From positions 186,001 through 250,000 of the forward strand of contig JAPNXP010000018.1 of the NCBI GenBank assembly GCA_028753945.1: 64,000 nucleotides of DNA, read 5' to 3'. Made by a program: the position numbers and the translations under genes. Below are positions 1-12,778 of this stretch, in pieces (position 1 is the stretch's first letter; every line of letters begins with the position of its first letter). Below the pieces are notes generated by a model. The model was given only the letters and a program-made list of their open reading frames with translations, was not told where the DNA came from and did not search any database. The stretch comes from Hexactinellida sp. DTS-2022 (taxonomy: Eukaryota; Porifera; Hexactinellida).

Positions 1-318
1 CAATGGAGAACCTCGTTAGTATTCGCTATTTATATATCTACTTTATAACATTGTACGCATTTTGCGTACAATATATAGACGTTGGGATCCAAATTAATTA
101 TATCAACCAATAACATAATGAAACATTCATACTTTCTATGTGTAGGACATTCTACAATGGAGAACCTCGTTAGTATTCGCTATTTATATATCCACTTTAT
201 AACATTGTACGCATTTTGCGTACAATATATAGACGTTGGGATTCAAAATTTATTATATCAACCAATAACATAATGAAACATTCATACTTTCTATATCTAG
301 ACATTCTACAATGGAGAA

Positions 319-334
319 CCTCGTTAGTATTCGC
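319..334 (+). other. Near-invariant 16-bp box (representative copy)
   Basis: The 16-mer CCTCGTTAGTATTCGC occurs once in essentially every unit and carries two CpG sites. Reading the window I noticed few exceptions: 3560 (C to T, a CpG to TpG change), 7559 and 9563 (first C to A), 10033 (G to A) and 41337 (A to G). Flanking bases vary freely: GGAGAAC or GGAGATC before it, CGCT or CGCC after it. A protein-binding site kept by selection or gene conversion is one explanation; it does not match the CENP-B box consensus. No function is shown by the sequence alone. Confidence 0.8.
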
Positions 335-357
335 TATTTATATATCTACTTTATAAC

Positions 358-380
358 ATTGTACGCATTTTGCGTACAAT
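358..380. other. Perfect 10-bp dyad with 3-nt spacer (representative copy)
   Basis: Arms ATTGTACGCA and TGCGTACAAT flank TTT, giving a perfect inverted repeat of 23 bp. Where the flanking base is T (AATATTG units such as M) pairing extends to 12 bp per arm. One copy occurs per unit, about 24 bp after the invariant box. It could form a short hairpin or cruciform, or be a site for a dimeric DNA-binding protein. Short dyads are known in centromeric satellites of several eukaryotes; the role here is inference. Confidence 0.85.
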
Positions 381-392
381 ATATAGACGTTG

Positions 393-420
393 GGATCCAA
401 ATTAATTATATCAACCAATA
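393..420 (+). other. GGATCC site and A/T-only tract within the unit
   Basis: After the dyad each unit has GACGTTGGG or a variant followed by GGATCC in the A and M types, then a run of A/T with the 8-bp palindrome AATTAATT and ATCAACCAATAAC. GGATCC is lost in C (GAGATCC), B/D/L (GATTC) and P (GAATC or GACTC), so a BamHI-type digest would give a subfamily-dependent ladder of 154-bp multiples. The A/T tract is the most flexible part of the unit and holds several of the one-base indels. Confidence 0.75.
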
Positions 421-453
421 ACATAATGAAACATTCATACTTTCTATGTGTAG

Positions 454-607
454 GACATTCTACAATGGAGATCCTCGTTAGTATTCGCTATTTATATATC
501 CACTTTATAACATTGTACGCATTTTGCGTACAATATATAGACTTTGAGATCCAAATTAATTATATCAACCAATAACATAATGAAACATTCATCATTTCTA
601 TATGTAG
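454..607 (+). repeat. Monomer subfamily C (154 bp)
   Basis: C is marked by GTGTAGGA upstream, CAATGGAGATCC rather than GGAGAACC, and ACTTTGAGATCC in place of ACGTTGGGATCC after the dyad. The last change removes one CpG. The dyad is intact. C follows A in nearly every HOR of block 1 and again at 18.7, 30.5-31.9, 33.9 and 41.0 kb. Confidence 0.85.
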
Positions 608-761
608 GACATTCTACAAAGGAGAACCTCGTTAGTATTCGCTATTTATATATCCACTTTATAACATTGTACGCATTTTGCGTACAATATATAGACGTTG
701 GGATTCAAAATTTATTATATCAACCAATAACATAATGAAACATTCATACTTTCTATATCTA
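608..761 (+). repeat. Monomer subfamily D (154 bp)
   Basis: D is marked by ATTCATCATTTC and ATGTAGGA before the unit, ACAAAGGAG instead of ACAATGGAG, and an ATTCAAAATTTATT tail. Some later copies carry TTTGTAATA and a GGATCC tail, i.e. chimeras between D and M. D follows C in the HOR order. The dyad is intact. Confidence 0.83.
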
Positions 762-917
762 GACATTCTACAATGGAGAACCTCGTTAGTATTCGCTATT
801 TTATATATCCACTGTATAACATTGTACGCATTTTGCGTACAATATATAGACGTTGGGATTCAAAATTCATTATATTAACCGATAACATAATGAAACATTC
901 ATACTTTCTATGTGTAG
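762..917 (+). repeat. Monomer subfamily E (156 bp), HOR phase marker
   Basis: E has an extra T in CTATTTTATAT, CACTGTATAAC, and the tail ATTCAAAATTCATT followed by TTAACCGATAAC. At 156 bp it is the longest regular unit. Further copies start at 18328, 24190, 30042, 32352, 33432 and 40535, almost always followed by B. It is the best single marker of HOR phase in the window. The extra T joins E and the following B into one 90-codon frame, which is a by-product and not a gene. Confidence 0.88.
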
Positions 918-1071
918 GACATTCTACAATGGAGAACCTCGTTAGTATTCGCTATTTATATATCCACTTTATAACATTGTACGCATTTTGCGTACAATAT
1001 ATAGACGTTGGGATTCAAAATTTATTATATCAACCAATAACATAATGAAACATTCATACTTTCTATATCTA
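918..1071 (+). repeat. Monomer subfamily B (154 bp)
   Basis: B has GTGTAGGACATTC, GGAGAACC, TATCCAC and the tail ATTCAAAATTTATT, which is one base longer than the GGATCC tail. The following TCTAGAC join is one base shorter than GTGTAGGAC, so net length returns to 154 bp. B follows E in most HOR copies and is followed by A. Confidence 0.84.
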
Positions 1072-3384
1072 GACATTCTACAATGGAGAACCTCGTTAGT
1101 ATTCGCTATTTATATATCTACTTTATAACATTGTACGCATTTTGCGTACAATATATAGACGTTGGGATCCAAATTAATTATATCAACCAATAACATAATG
1201 AAACATTCATACTTTCTATGTGTAGGACATTCTACAATGGAGAACCTCGTTAGTATTCGCTATTTATATATCCACTTTATAACATTGTACGCATTTTGCG
1301 TACAATATATAGACTTTGAGATCCAAATTAATTATATCAACCAATAACATAATGAAACATTCATCATTTCTATATGTAGGACATTCTACAAAGGAGAACC
1401 TCGTTAGTATTCGCTATTTATATATCCACTTTATAACATTGTACGCATTTTGCGTACAATATATAGACGTTGGGATTCAAAATTTATTATATCAACCAAT
1501 AACATAATGAAACATTCATACTTTCTATATCTAGACATTCTACAATGGAGAACCTCGTTAGTATTCGCTATTTATATATCTACTTTATAACATTGTACGC
1601 ATTTTGCGTACAATATATAGACGTTGGGATCCAAATTAATTATATCAACCAATAACATAATGAAACATTCATACTTTCTATGTGTAGGACAATCTACAAT
1701 GGAGATCCTCGTTAGTATTCGCTATTTATATATCCACTTTATAACATTGTACGCATTTTGCGTACAATATATAGACGTTGGGATTCAAAATTCATTATAT
1801 TAACCGATAACATAATGAAACATTCATACTTTCTATGTGTAGGACATTCTAAAATGGAGAACCTCGTTAGTATTCGCTATTTATATATCCACTTTATAAC
1901 ATTGTACGCATTTTGCGTACAATATATAGACGTTGGGATTCAAAATTTATTATATCAACCAATAACATAATGAAACATTCATACTTTCTATATCTAGACA
2001 TTCTACAATGGAGAACCTCGTTAGTATTCGCTATTTATATATCTACTTTATAACATTGTACGCATTTTGCGTACAATATATAGACGTTGGGATCCAAATT
2101 AATTATATCAACCAATAACATAATGAAACATTCATACTTTCTATGTGTAGGACATTCTACAATGGAGATCCTCGTTAGTATTCGCTATTTATATATCCAC
2201 TTTATAACATTGTACGCATTTTGCGTACAATATATAGACTTTGAGATCCAAATTAATTATATCAACCAATAACATAATGAAACATTCATCATTTCTATAT
2301 GTAGGACATTCTACAAAGGAGAACCTCGTTAGTATTCGCTATTTATATATCCACTTTATAACATTGTACGCATTTTGCGTACAATATATAGACGTTGGGA
2401 TTCAAAATTTATTATATCAACCAATAACATAATGAAACATTCATACTTTCTATATCTAGACATTCTACAATGGAGAACCTCGTTAGTATTCGCTATTTTA
2501 TATATCCACTGTATAACATTGTACGCATTTTGCGTACAATATATAGACGTTGGGATTCAAAATTCATTATATTAACCGATAACATAATGAAACATTCATA
2601 CTTTCTATGTGTAGGACATTCTGCAATGGAGAACCTCGTTAGTATTCGCTATTTATATATCCACTTTATAACATTGTACGCATTTTGCGTACAATATATA
2701 GACGTTGGGATTCAAAATTTATTATATCAACCAATAACATAATGAAACATTCATACTTTCTATATCTAGACATTCTACAATGGAGAACCTCGTTAGTATT
2801 CGCTATTTATATATCTACTTTATAACATTGTACGCATTTTGCGTACAATATATAGACGTTGGGATCCAAATTAATTATATCAACCAATAACATAATGAAA
2901 CATTCATACTTTCTATGTGTAGGACATTCTACAATGGAGATCCTCGTTAGTATTCGCTATTTATATATCCACTTTATAACATTGTACGCATTTTGCGTAC
3001 AATATATAGACTTTGAGATCCAAATTAATTATATCAACCAATAACATAATGAAACATTCATCATTTCTATATGTAGGACATTCTACAAAGGAGAACCTCG
3101 TTAGTATTCGCTATTTATATATCCACTTTATAACATTGTACGCATTTTGCGTACAATATATAGACGTTGGGATTCAAAATTTATTATATCAACCAATAAC
3201 ATAATGAAACATTCATACTTTCTATATCTAGACATTCTACAATGGAGAACCTCGTTAGTATTCGCTATTTATATATCCACTTTATAACATTGTACGCATT
3301 TTGCGTACAATATATAGACTTTGAGATCCAAATTAATTATATCAACCAATAACATAATGAAACATTCATCATTTCTATATGTAG

Positions 3385-3537
3385 GACATTCTACAAAGGA
3401 GAACCTCGTTAGTATTCGCTATTTATATATCCACTGTATAATATTGTACGCATTTTCCGTACAATATATAGACGTTGGGCTCAAAATTAATTATATAAAC
3501 CTATAACATAATGAAACATTCATACTTTCTATATCTA
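3385..3537 (+). repeat. D/F chimeric monomer (153 bp)
   Basis: The left half matches D (ATTCATCATTTC, ATGTAGGA, ACAAAGGAG). The right half matches F/G (CACTGTATAATATTG, CCGTACAAT, GGGCTCAAAATT, ATATAAACCTATAAC). The switch lies within the conserved box region shared by both. The dyad is broken by G to C in the right arm. A similar chimera is seen near 4463-4615. Confidence 0.78.
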
Positions 3538-3690
3538 GACATTCTACAATGGAGAACCTTGTTAGTATTCGCCATTTATATATCCACTGTATAATATTGT
3601 ACGCATTTTCCGTATAATATATAGACGTTGGGCTCAAAATTAATTATATAAACCTATAACATAATGAAACATTCATACTTTCTATATCTA
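3538..3690 (+). repeat. Monomer subfamily G (153 bp), broken dyad
   Basis: G has CGCC after the box, CACTGTATAATATTG, CCGTATAAT in the right dyad arm and the tail GGGCTCAAAATT. Two substitutions break the dyad: G to C and C to T. This copy also has the C to T change in the invariant box at 3560. F differs in keeping CCGTACAAT and often has ATGCAGACATTCTACTAAGG at its start. F and G sit just before E in block 1. Confidence 0.82.
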
Positions 3691-4768
3691 GACATTCTAC
3701 AATGGAGAACCTCGTTAGTATTCGCTATTTTATATATCCACTGTATAACATTGTACGCATTTTGCGTACAATATATAGACGTTGGGATTCAAAATTCATT
3801 ATATTAACCGATAACATAATGAAACATTCATACTTTCTATGTGTAGGACATTCTACAATGGAGAACCTCGTTAGTATTCGCTATTTATATATCCACTTTA
3901 TAACATTGTACGCATTTTGCGTACAATATATAGACGTTGGGATTCAAAATTTATTATATCAACCAATAACATAATGAAACATTCATACTTTCTATATCTA
4001 GACATTCTACAATGGAGAACCTCGTTAGTATTCGCTATTTATATATCTACTTTATAACATTGTACGCATTTTGCGTACAATATATAGACGTTGGGATCCA
4101 AATTAATTATATCAACCAATAACATAATGAAACATTCATACTTTCTATGTGTAGGACATTCTACAATGGAGATCCTCGTTAGTATTCGCTATTTATATAT
4201 CCACTTTATAACATTGTACGCATTTTGCGTACAATATATAGACGTTGGGATTCAAAATTTATTATATCAACCAATAACATAATGAAACATTCATACTTTC
4301 TATATCTAGACATTCTACAATGGAGAACCTCGTTAGTATTCGCTATTTATATATCCACTTTATAACATTGTACGCATTTTGCGTACAATATATAGACTTT
4401 GAGATCCAAATTAATTATATCAACCAATAACATAATGAAACATTCATCATTTCTATATGTAGGACATTCTACAAAGGAGAACCTCGTTAGTATTCGCTAT
4501 TTATATATCCACTGTATAATATTGTACGCATTTTCCGTACAATATATAGACGTTGGGCTCAAAATTAATTATATAAACCTATAACATAATGAAACATTCA
4601 TACTTTCTATATCTAGACATTCTACAATGGAGAACCTCGTTAGTATTCGCCATTTATATATCCACTGTATAATATTGTACGCATTTTCCGTATAATATAT
4701 AGACGTTGGGCTCAAAATTAATTATATAAACCTATAACATAATGAAACATTCATACTTTCTATATCTA

Positions 4769-7700
4769 GACATTCTACAATGGAGAACCTCGTTAGTATT
4801 CGCTATTTTATATATCCACTGTATAACATTGTACGCATTTTGCGTACAATATATAGACGTTGGGATTCAAAATTCATTATATTAACCGATAACATAATGA
4901 AACATTCATACTTTCTATGTGTAGGACATTCTACAATGGAGAACCTCGTTAGTATTCGCTATTTATATATCCACTTTATAACATTGTACGCATTTTGCGT
5001 ACAATATATAGACGTTGGGATTCAAAATTTATTATATCAACCAATAACATAATGAAACATTCATACTTTCTATATCTAGACATTCTACAATGGAGAACCT
5101 CGTTAGTATTCGCTATTTATATATCTACTTTATAACATTGTACGCATTTTGCGTACAATATATAGACGTTGGGATCCAAATTAATTATATCAACCAATAA
5201 CATAATGAAACATTCATACTTTCTATGTGTAGGACATTCTACAATGGAGATCCTCGTTAGTATTCGCTATTTATATATCCACTTTATAACATTGTACGCA
5301 TTTTGCGTACAATATATAGACTTTGAGATCCAAATTAATTATATCAACCAATAACATAATGAAACATTCATCATTTCTATATGTAGGACATTCTACAAAG
5401 GAGAACCTCGTTAGTATTCGCTATTTATATATCCACTTTATAACATTGTACGCATTTTGCGTACAATATATAGACGTTGGGATTCAAAATTTATTATATC
5501 AACCAATAACATAATGAAACATTCATACTTTCTATATCTAGACATTCTACAATGGAGAACCTCGTTAGTATTCGCTATTTATATATCTACTTTATAACAT
5601 TGTACGCATTTTGCGTACAATATATAGACGTTGGGATCCAAATTAATTATATCAACCAATAACATAATGAAACATTCATACTTTCTATGTGTAGGACATT
5701 CTACAATGGAGATCCTCGTTAGTATTCGCTATTTATATATCCACTTTATAACATTGTACGCATTTTGCGTACAATATATAGACTTTGAGATCCAAATTAA
5801 TTATATCAACCAATAACATAATGAAACATTCATACTTTCTATATGCAGACATTCTACTAAGGAGAACCTCGTTAGTATTCGCCATTTATATATCCACTGT
5901 ATAATATTGTACGCATTTTCCGTACAATATATAGACGTTGGGCTCAAAATTAATTATATAAACCTATAACATAATGAAACATTCATACTTTCTATATCTA
6001 GACATTCTACAATGGAGAACCTCGTTAGTATTCGCCATTTATATATCCACTGTATAATATTGCACGCATTTTCCGTATAATATATAGACGTTGGGCTCAA
6101 AATTAATTATATAAACCTATAACATAATGAAACATTCATACTTTCTATATCTAGACATTCTACAATGGAGAACCTCGTTAGTATTCGCTATTTTATATAT
6201 CCACTGTATAACATTGTACGCATTTTGCGTACAATATATAGACGTTGGGATTCAAAATTCATTATATTAACCGATAACATAATGAAACATTCATACTTTC
6301 TATGTGTAGGACATTCTACAATGGAGAACCTCGTTAGTATTCGCTATTTATATATCCACTTTATAACATTGTACGCATTTTGCGTACAATATATAGACGT
6401 TGGGATTCAAAATTTATTATATCAACCAATAACATAATGAAACATTCATACTTTCTATATCTAGACATTCTACAATGGAGAACCTCGTTAGTATTCGCTA
6501 TTTATATATCTACTTTATAACATTGTACGCATTTTGTGTACAATATATAGACGTTGGGATCCAAATTAATTATATCAACCAATAACATAATGAAACATTC
6601 ATACTTTCTATGTGTAGGACATTCTACAATGGAGATCCTCGTTAGTATTCGCTATTTATATATCCACTTTATAACATTGTACGCATTTTGCGTACAATAT
6701 ATAGACTTTGAGATCCAAATTAATTATATCAACCAATAACATAATGAAACATTCATCATTTCTATATGTAGGACATTCTACAAAGGAGAACCTCGTTAGT
6801 ATTCGCTATTTATATATCCACTTTATAACATTGTACGCATTTTGCGTACAATATATAGACGTTGGGATTCAAAATTTATTATATCAACCAATAACATAAT
6901 GAAACATTCATACTTTCTATATATAGACATTCTACAATGGAGAACCTCGTTAGTATTCGCTATTTATATATCTACTTTATAACATTGTACGCATTTTGCG
7001 TACAATATATAGACGTTGGGATCCAAATTAATTATATCAACCAATAACATAATGAAACATTCATACTTTCTATGTGTAGGACATTCTACAATGGAGATCC
7101 TCGTTAGTATTCGCTATTTATATATCCACTTTATAACATTGTACGCATTTTGCGTACAATATATAGACTTTGAGATCCAAATTAATTATATCAACCAATA
7201 ACATAATGAAACATTCATCATTTCTATATGTAGGACATTCTACAAAGGAGAACCTCGTTAGTATTCGCTATTTATATATCCACTTTGTAATATTGTACGC
7301 ATTTTGCGTACAATATATAGACTTTGAGATCCAAATTAATTATATCAACCAATAACATAATGAAACATTCATACTTTCTATATCTAGACATTCTACAATG
7401 GAGAACCTCGTTAGTATTCGCCATTTATATATCCACTGTATAATATTGTACGCATTTTCCGTATAATATATAGACGTTGGGCTCAAAATTAATTATATAA
7501 ACCTATAACATAATGAAACATTCATACTTTCTATATCTAGACATTCTACAATGGAGAAACTCGTTAGTATTCGCTATTTTATATATCCACTGTATAACAT
7601 TGTACGCATTTTGCGTACAATATATAGACGTTGGGATTCAAAATTCATTATATTAACCGATAACATAATGAAACATTCATACTTTCTATGTGTAGGACAT

Positions 7701-8925
7701 TCTACAATGGAGAACCTCGTTAGTATTCGCTATTTATATATCCACTTTATAACATTGTACGCATTTTGCGTACAATATATAGACGTTGGGATTCAAAATT
7801 TATTATATCAACCAATAACATAATGAAACATTCATACTTTCTATATCTAGACATTCTACAATGGAGAACCTCGTTAGTATTCGCTATTTATATATCTACT
7901 TTATAACATTGTACGCATTTTGCGTACAATATATAGACGTTGGGATCCAAATTAATTATATCAACCAATAACATAATGAAACATTCATACTTTCTATGTG
8001 TAGGACATTCTACAATGGAGATCCTCGTTAGTATTCGCTATTTATATATCCACTTTATAACATTGTACGCATTTTGCGTACAATATATAGACTTTGAGAT
8101 CTAAATTAATTATATCAACCAATAACATAATGAAACATTCATCATTTCTATATGTAGGACATTCTACAAAGGAGAACCTCGTTAGTATTCGCAATTTATA
8201 TATCCACTTTATAACATTGTACGCATTTTGCGTACAATATATAGACGTTGGGATTCAAAATTTATTATATCAACCAATAACATAATGAAACATTCATACT
8301 TTCTATATCTAGACATTCTACAATGGAGAACCTCGTTAGTATTCGCTATTTATATATCTACTTTATAACATTGTACGCATTTTGCGTACAATATATAGAC
8401 GTTGGGATCCAAATTAATTATATCAACCAATAACATAATGAAACATTCATACTTTCTATGTGTAGGACATTCTACAATGGAGATCCTCGTTAGTATTCGC
8501 TATTTATATATCCACTTTATAACATTGTACGCATTTTGCGTACAATATATAGACTTTGAGATCCAAATTAATTATATCAACCAATAACATAATGAAACAT
8601 TCATCATTTCTATATGTAGGACATTCTACAAAGGAGAACCTCGTTAGTATTCGCTATTTATATATCCACTTTGTAATATTGTACGCATTTTGCGTACAAT
8701 ATATAGACGTTGGGATCCAAATTAATTATATCAACCAATAACATAATGAAACATTCATACTTTCTATATGCAGACATTCTACTAAGGAGAACCTCGTTAG
8801 TATTCGCCATTTATATATCCACTGTATAATATTGTACGCATTTTCCGTACAATATATAGACGTTGGGCTCAAAATTAATTATATAAACCTATAACATAAT
8901 GAAACATTCATACTTTCTATATCTA
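4769..8925 (+). repeat. Three consecutive 9-mer higher-order repeats (about 1386 bp each)
   Basis: Copies run 4769-6153 (1385 bp), 6154-7539 (1386 bp) and 7540-8925 (1386 bp). The order is E-B-A-C-D-A-C followed by F-G in the first, D-G in the second and D-F in the third. This is the clearest regular HOR in the left part. The last two positions differ between copies, so exchange has kept reshaping the end of the unit. The A-C-D triplets suggest the 9-mer grew from a 462-bp trimer. Confidence 0.85.
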
Positions 8926-11900
8926 GACATTCTACAATGGAGAACCTCGTTAGTATTCGCTATTTTATATATCCACTGTATAACATTGTACGCATTTTGC
9001 GTACAATATATAGACGTTGGGATTCAAAATTCATTATATTAACCGATAACATAATGAAACATTCATACTTTCTATGTGTAGGACATTCTACAATGGAGAA
9101 CCTCGTTAGTATTCGCTATTTATATATCCACTTTATAACATTGTACGCATTTTGCGTACAATATATAGACGTTGGGATTCAAAATTTATTATATCAACCA
9201 ATAACATAATGAAACATTCATACTTTCTATATCTAGACATTCTACAATGGAGAACCTCGTTAGTATTCGCTATTTATATATCTACTTTATAACATTGTAC
9301 GCATTTTGCGTACAATATATAGACGTTGGGATCCAAATTAATTATATCAACCAATAACATAATGAAACATTCATACTTTCTATGTGTAGGACATTCTACA
9401 ATGGAGATCCTCGTTAGTATTCGCTATTTATATATCCACTTTATAACATTGTACGCATTTTGCGTACAATATATAGACGTTGGGATTCAAAATTTATTAT
9501 ATCAACCAATAACATAATGAAACATTCATACTTTCTATATGCAGACATTCTACTAAGGAGAAACTCGTTAGTATTCGCCATTTATATATCCACTGTATAA
9601 TATTGTACGCATTTTCCGTACAATATATAGACGTTGGGCTCAAAATCAATTATATAAACCTATAACATGATGAAACATTCATACTTTCTATATCTAGACA
9701 TTCTACAATGGAGAACCTCGTTAGTATTCGCCATTTATATATCCACTGTATAATATTGTACGCATTTTCCGTATAATATATAGACGTTGGGCTCAAAATT
9801 AATTATATAAACCTATAACATAATGAAACATTCATACTTTCTATATCTAGACATTCTACAATGGAGAACCTCGTTAGTATTCGCTATTTTATATATCCAC
9901 TGTATAACATTGTACGCATTTTGCGTACAATATATAGACGTTGGGATTCAAAATTCATTATATTAACCGATAACATAATGAAACATTCATACTTTCTATG
10001 TGTAGGACATTCTACAATGGAGAACCTCGTTAATATTCGCTATTTATATATCCACTTTATAACATTGTACGCATTTTGCGTACAATATATAGACGTTGGG
10101 ATTCAAAATTTATTATATCAACCAATAACATAATGAAACATTCATACTTTCTATATCTAGACATTCTACAATGGAGAACCTCGTTAGTATTCGCTATTTA
10201 TATATCTACTTTATAACATTGTACGCATTTTGCGTACAATATATAGACGTTGGGATCCAAATTAATTATATCAACCAATAACATAATGAAACATTCATAC
10301 TTTCTATGTGTAGGACATTCTACAATGGAGATCCTCGTTAGTATTCGCTATTTATATATCCACTTTATAACATTGTACGCATTTTGCGTACAATATATAG
10401 ACTTTGAGATCCAAATTAATTATATCAACCAATATCATAATGAAACATTCATCATTTCTATATGTAGGACATTCTACAAAGGAGAACCTCGTTAGTATTC
10501 GCTATTTATATATCCACTTTATAACATTGTACGCATTTTGCGTACAATATATAGACGTTGGGATTCAAAATTTATTATATCAACCAATAACATAATGAAA
10601 CATTCATACTTTCTATATCTAGACATTCTACAATGGAGAACCTCGTTAGTATTCGCCATTTATATATCCACTGTATAATATTGTACGCATTTTCCGTACA
10701 ATATATAGACGTTGGGCTCAAAATTAATTATATAAACCTATAACATAATGAAACATTCATACTTTCTATATCTAGACATTCTACAATGGAGAACCTCGTT
10801 AGTATTCGCTATTTTATATATCCACTGTATAACATTGTACGCATTTTGCGTACAATATATAGACGTTGGGATTCAAAATTCATTATATTAACCGATAACA
10901 TAATGAAACATTCATACTTTCTATGTGTAGGACATTCTACAATGGAGAACCTCGTTAGTATTCGCTATTTAAATATCCACTTTATAACATTGTACGCATT
11001 TTGCGTACAATATATAGACGTTGGGATTCAAAATTTATTATATCAACCAATAACATAATGAAACATTCATACTTTCTATATCTAGACATTCTACAATGGA
11101 GAACCTCGTTAGTATTCGCTATTTATATATCTACTTTATAACATTGTACGCATTTTGCGTACAATATATAGACGTTGGGATCCAAATTAATTATATCAAC
11201 CAATAACATAACGAAACATTCATACTTTCTATGTGTAGGACATTCTACAATGGAGATCCTCGTTAGTATTCGCTATTTATATATCCACTTTATAACATTG
11301 GACGCATTTTGCGTACAATATATAGACTTTGAGATCCAAATTAATTATATCAACCAATAACATAATGAAACATTCATCATTTCTATATGTAGGACATTCT
11401 ACAAAGGAGAACCTCGTTAGTATTCGCTATTTATATATCCACTTTGTAATATTGTACGCATTTTGCGTACAATATATAGACGTTGGGATTCAAAATTTAT
11501 TATATCAACCAATAACATAATGAAACATTCATACTTTCTATATCTAGACATTCTACAATGGAGAACCTCGTTAGTATTCGCTATTTATATATCTACTTTA
11601 TAACATTGTACGCATTTTGCGTACAATATATAGACGTTGGGATCCAAATTAATTATATCAACCAATAACATAATGAAACATTCATCATTTCTATATGTAG
11701 GACATTCTACAAAGGAGAACCTCGTTAGTATTCGCTATTTATATATCCACTTTGTAATATTGTACGCATTTTCCGTACAATATATAGACGTTGGGCTCAA
11801 AATTAATTATATAAACCTATAACATAATGAAACATTCATACTTTCTATATCTAGACATTCTACAATGGAGAACCTCGTTAGTATTCGCTATTTTATATAT

Positions 11901-12778
11901 CCACTGTATAACATTGTACGCATTTTGCGTACAATATATAGACGTTGGGATTCAAAATTCATTATATTAACCGATAACATAATGAAACATTCATACTTTC
12001 TATGTGTAGGACATTCTACAATGGAGAACCTCGTTAGTATTCGCTATTTATATATCCACTTTATAACATTGTACGCATTTTGCGTACAATATATAGACGT
12101 TGGGATTCAAAATTTATTATATCAACCAATAACATAATGAAACATTCATACTTTCTATATCTAGACATTCTACAATGGAGAACCTCGTTAGTATTCGCTA
12201 TTTATATATCTACTTTATAACATTGTACGCATTTTGCGTACAATATATAGACGTTGGGATCCAAATTAATTATATCAACCAATAATATAATGAAACATTC
12301 ATACTTTCTATGTGTAGGACATTCTACAATGGAGATCCTCGTTAGTATTCGCTATTTATATATCCACTTTATAACATTGTACGCATTTTGCGTACAATAT
12401 ATAGACTTTGAGATCCAAATTAATTATATCAACCAATATCATAATGAAACATTCATCATTTCTATATGTAGGACATTCTACAAAGGAGAACCTCGTTAGT
12501 ATTCGCTATTTATATATCCACTTTATAACATTGTACGCATTTTGCGTACAATATATAGACGTTGGGATTCAAAATTTATTATATCAACCAATAACATAAT
12601 GAAACATTCATACTTTCTATATCTAGACATTCTACAATGGAGAACCTCGTTAGTATTCGCCATTTATATATCCACTGTATAATATTGTACGCATTTTCCG
12701 TACAATATATAGACGTTGGGCTCAAAATTAATTATATAAACCTATAACATAATGAAACATTCATACTTTCTATATCCA
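8926..12778 (+). repeat. Shortened 6-mer and 7-mer HOR copies
   Basis: From E to E the spacings are 924 bp (8926-9849), 925 bp (9850-10774), 1079 bp (10775-11853) and 925 bp (11854-12778). They correspond to the 9-mer with two or three internal units lost, typically E-B-A-C-D-G. The copies at 10430-10440 and 12434-12444 share a private CAATATCATAATG variant, linking the 9850 and 11854 copies as recent relatives. Confidence 0.8.

Larger units (their letters stand above)
300..453 (+). repeat. Reference monomer, subfamily A (154 bp)
   Basis: This unit serves as the reference. It begins at GACATTCTAC, preceded by TCTA so that an XbaI-type TCTAGA spans the join. The invariant box lies at 319-334, the dyad at 358-380, a GGATCC at 393-398 and the palindrome AATTAATT at 400-407. 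It has TATCTAC where most subfamilies have TATCCAC. The next unit begins at 454 with the GTGTAGGA form of the join, so the A unit is exactly 154 bp. Confidence 0.93.

Noticed and set aside
319..345. CENP-B box
   Set aside because: The only TTCG context, ATTCGCTATTTATAT or ATTCGCCATTTATAT, lacks the CGGG end of the CENP-B consensus in either orientation.
358..380. Dyad as a rho-independent terminator or operator
   Set aside because: It lies in non-coding satellite, has no following T run, and recurs every 154 bp with no gene nearby.
358..512. Transposon terminal inverted repeats, with the dyad arms of neighbouring units as ends
   Set aside because: The arms are 3 bp apart within each unit, there is no coding capacity, and no target-site duplication or non-satellite flank is visible. 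A transposon origin of the unit cannot be tested from this window.
82..1045. Many similar frames of 61 to 90 codons on the plus strand, repeated throughout the window
   Set aside because: They are the same satellite unit translated repeatedly. The 154-bp period rotates the frame each unit, frames stop at the TAACATAATGA region, overlapping frames reuse the same DNA, and variation follows unit subfamilies rather than codon position.
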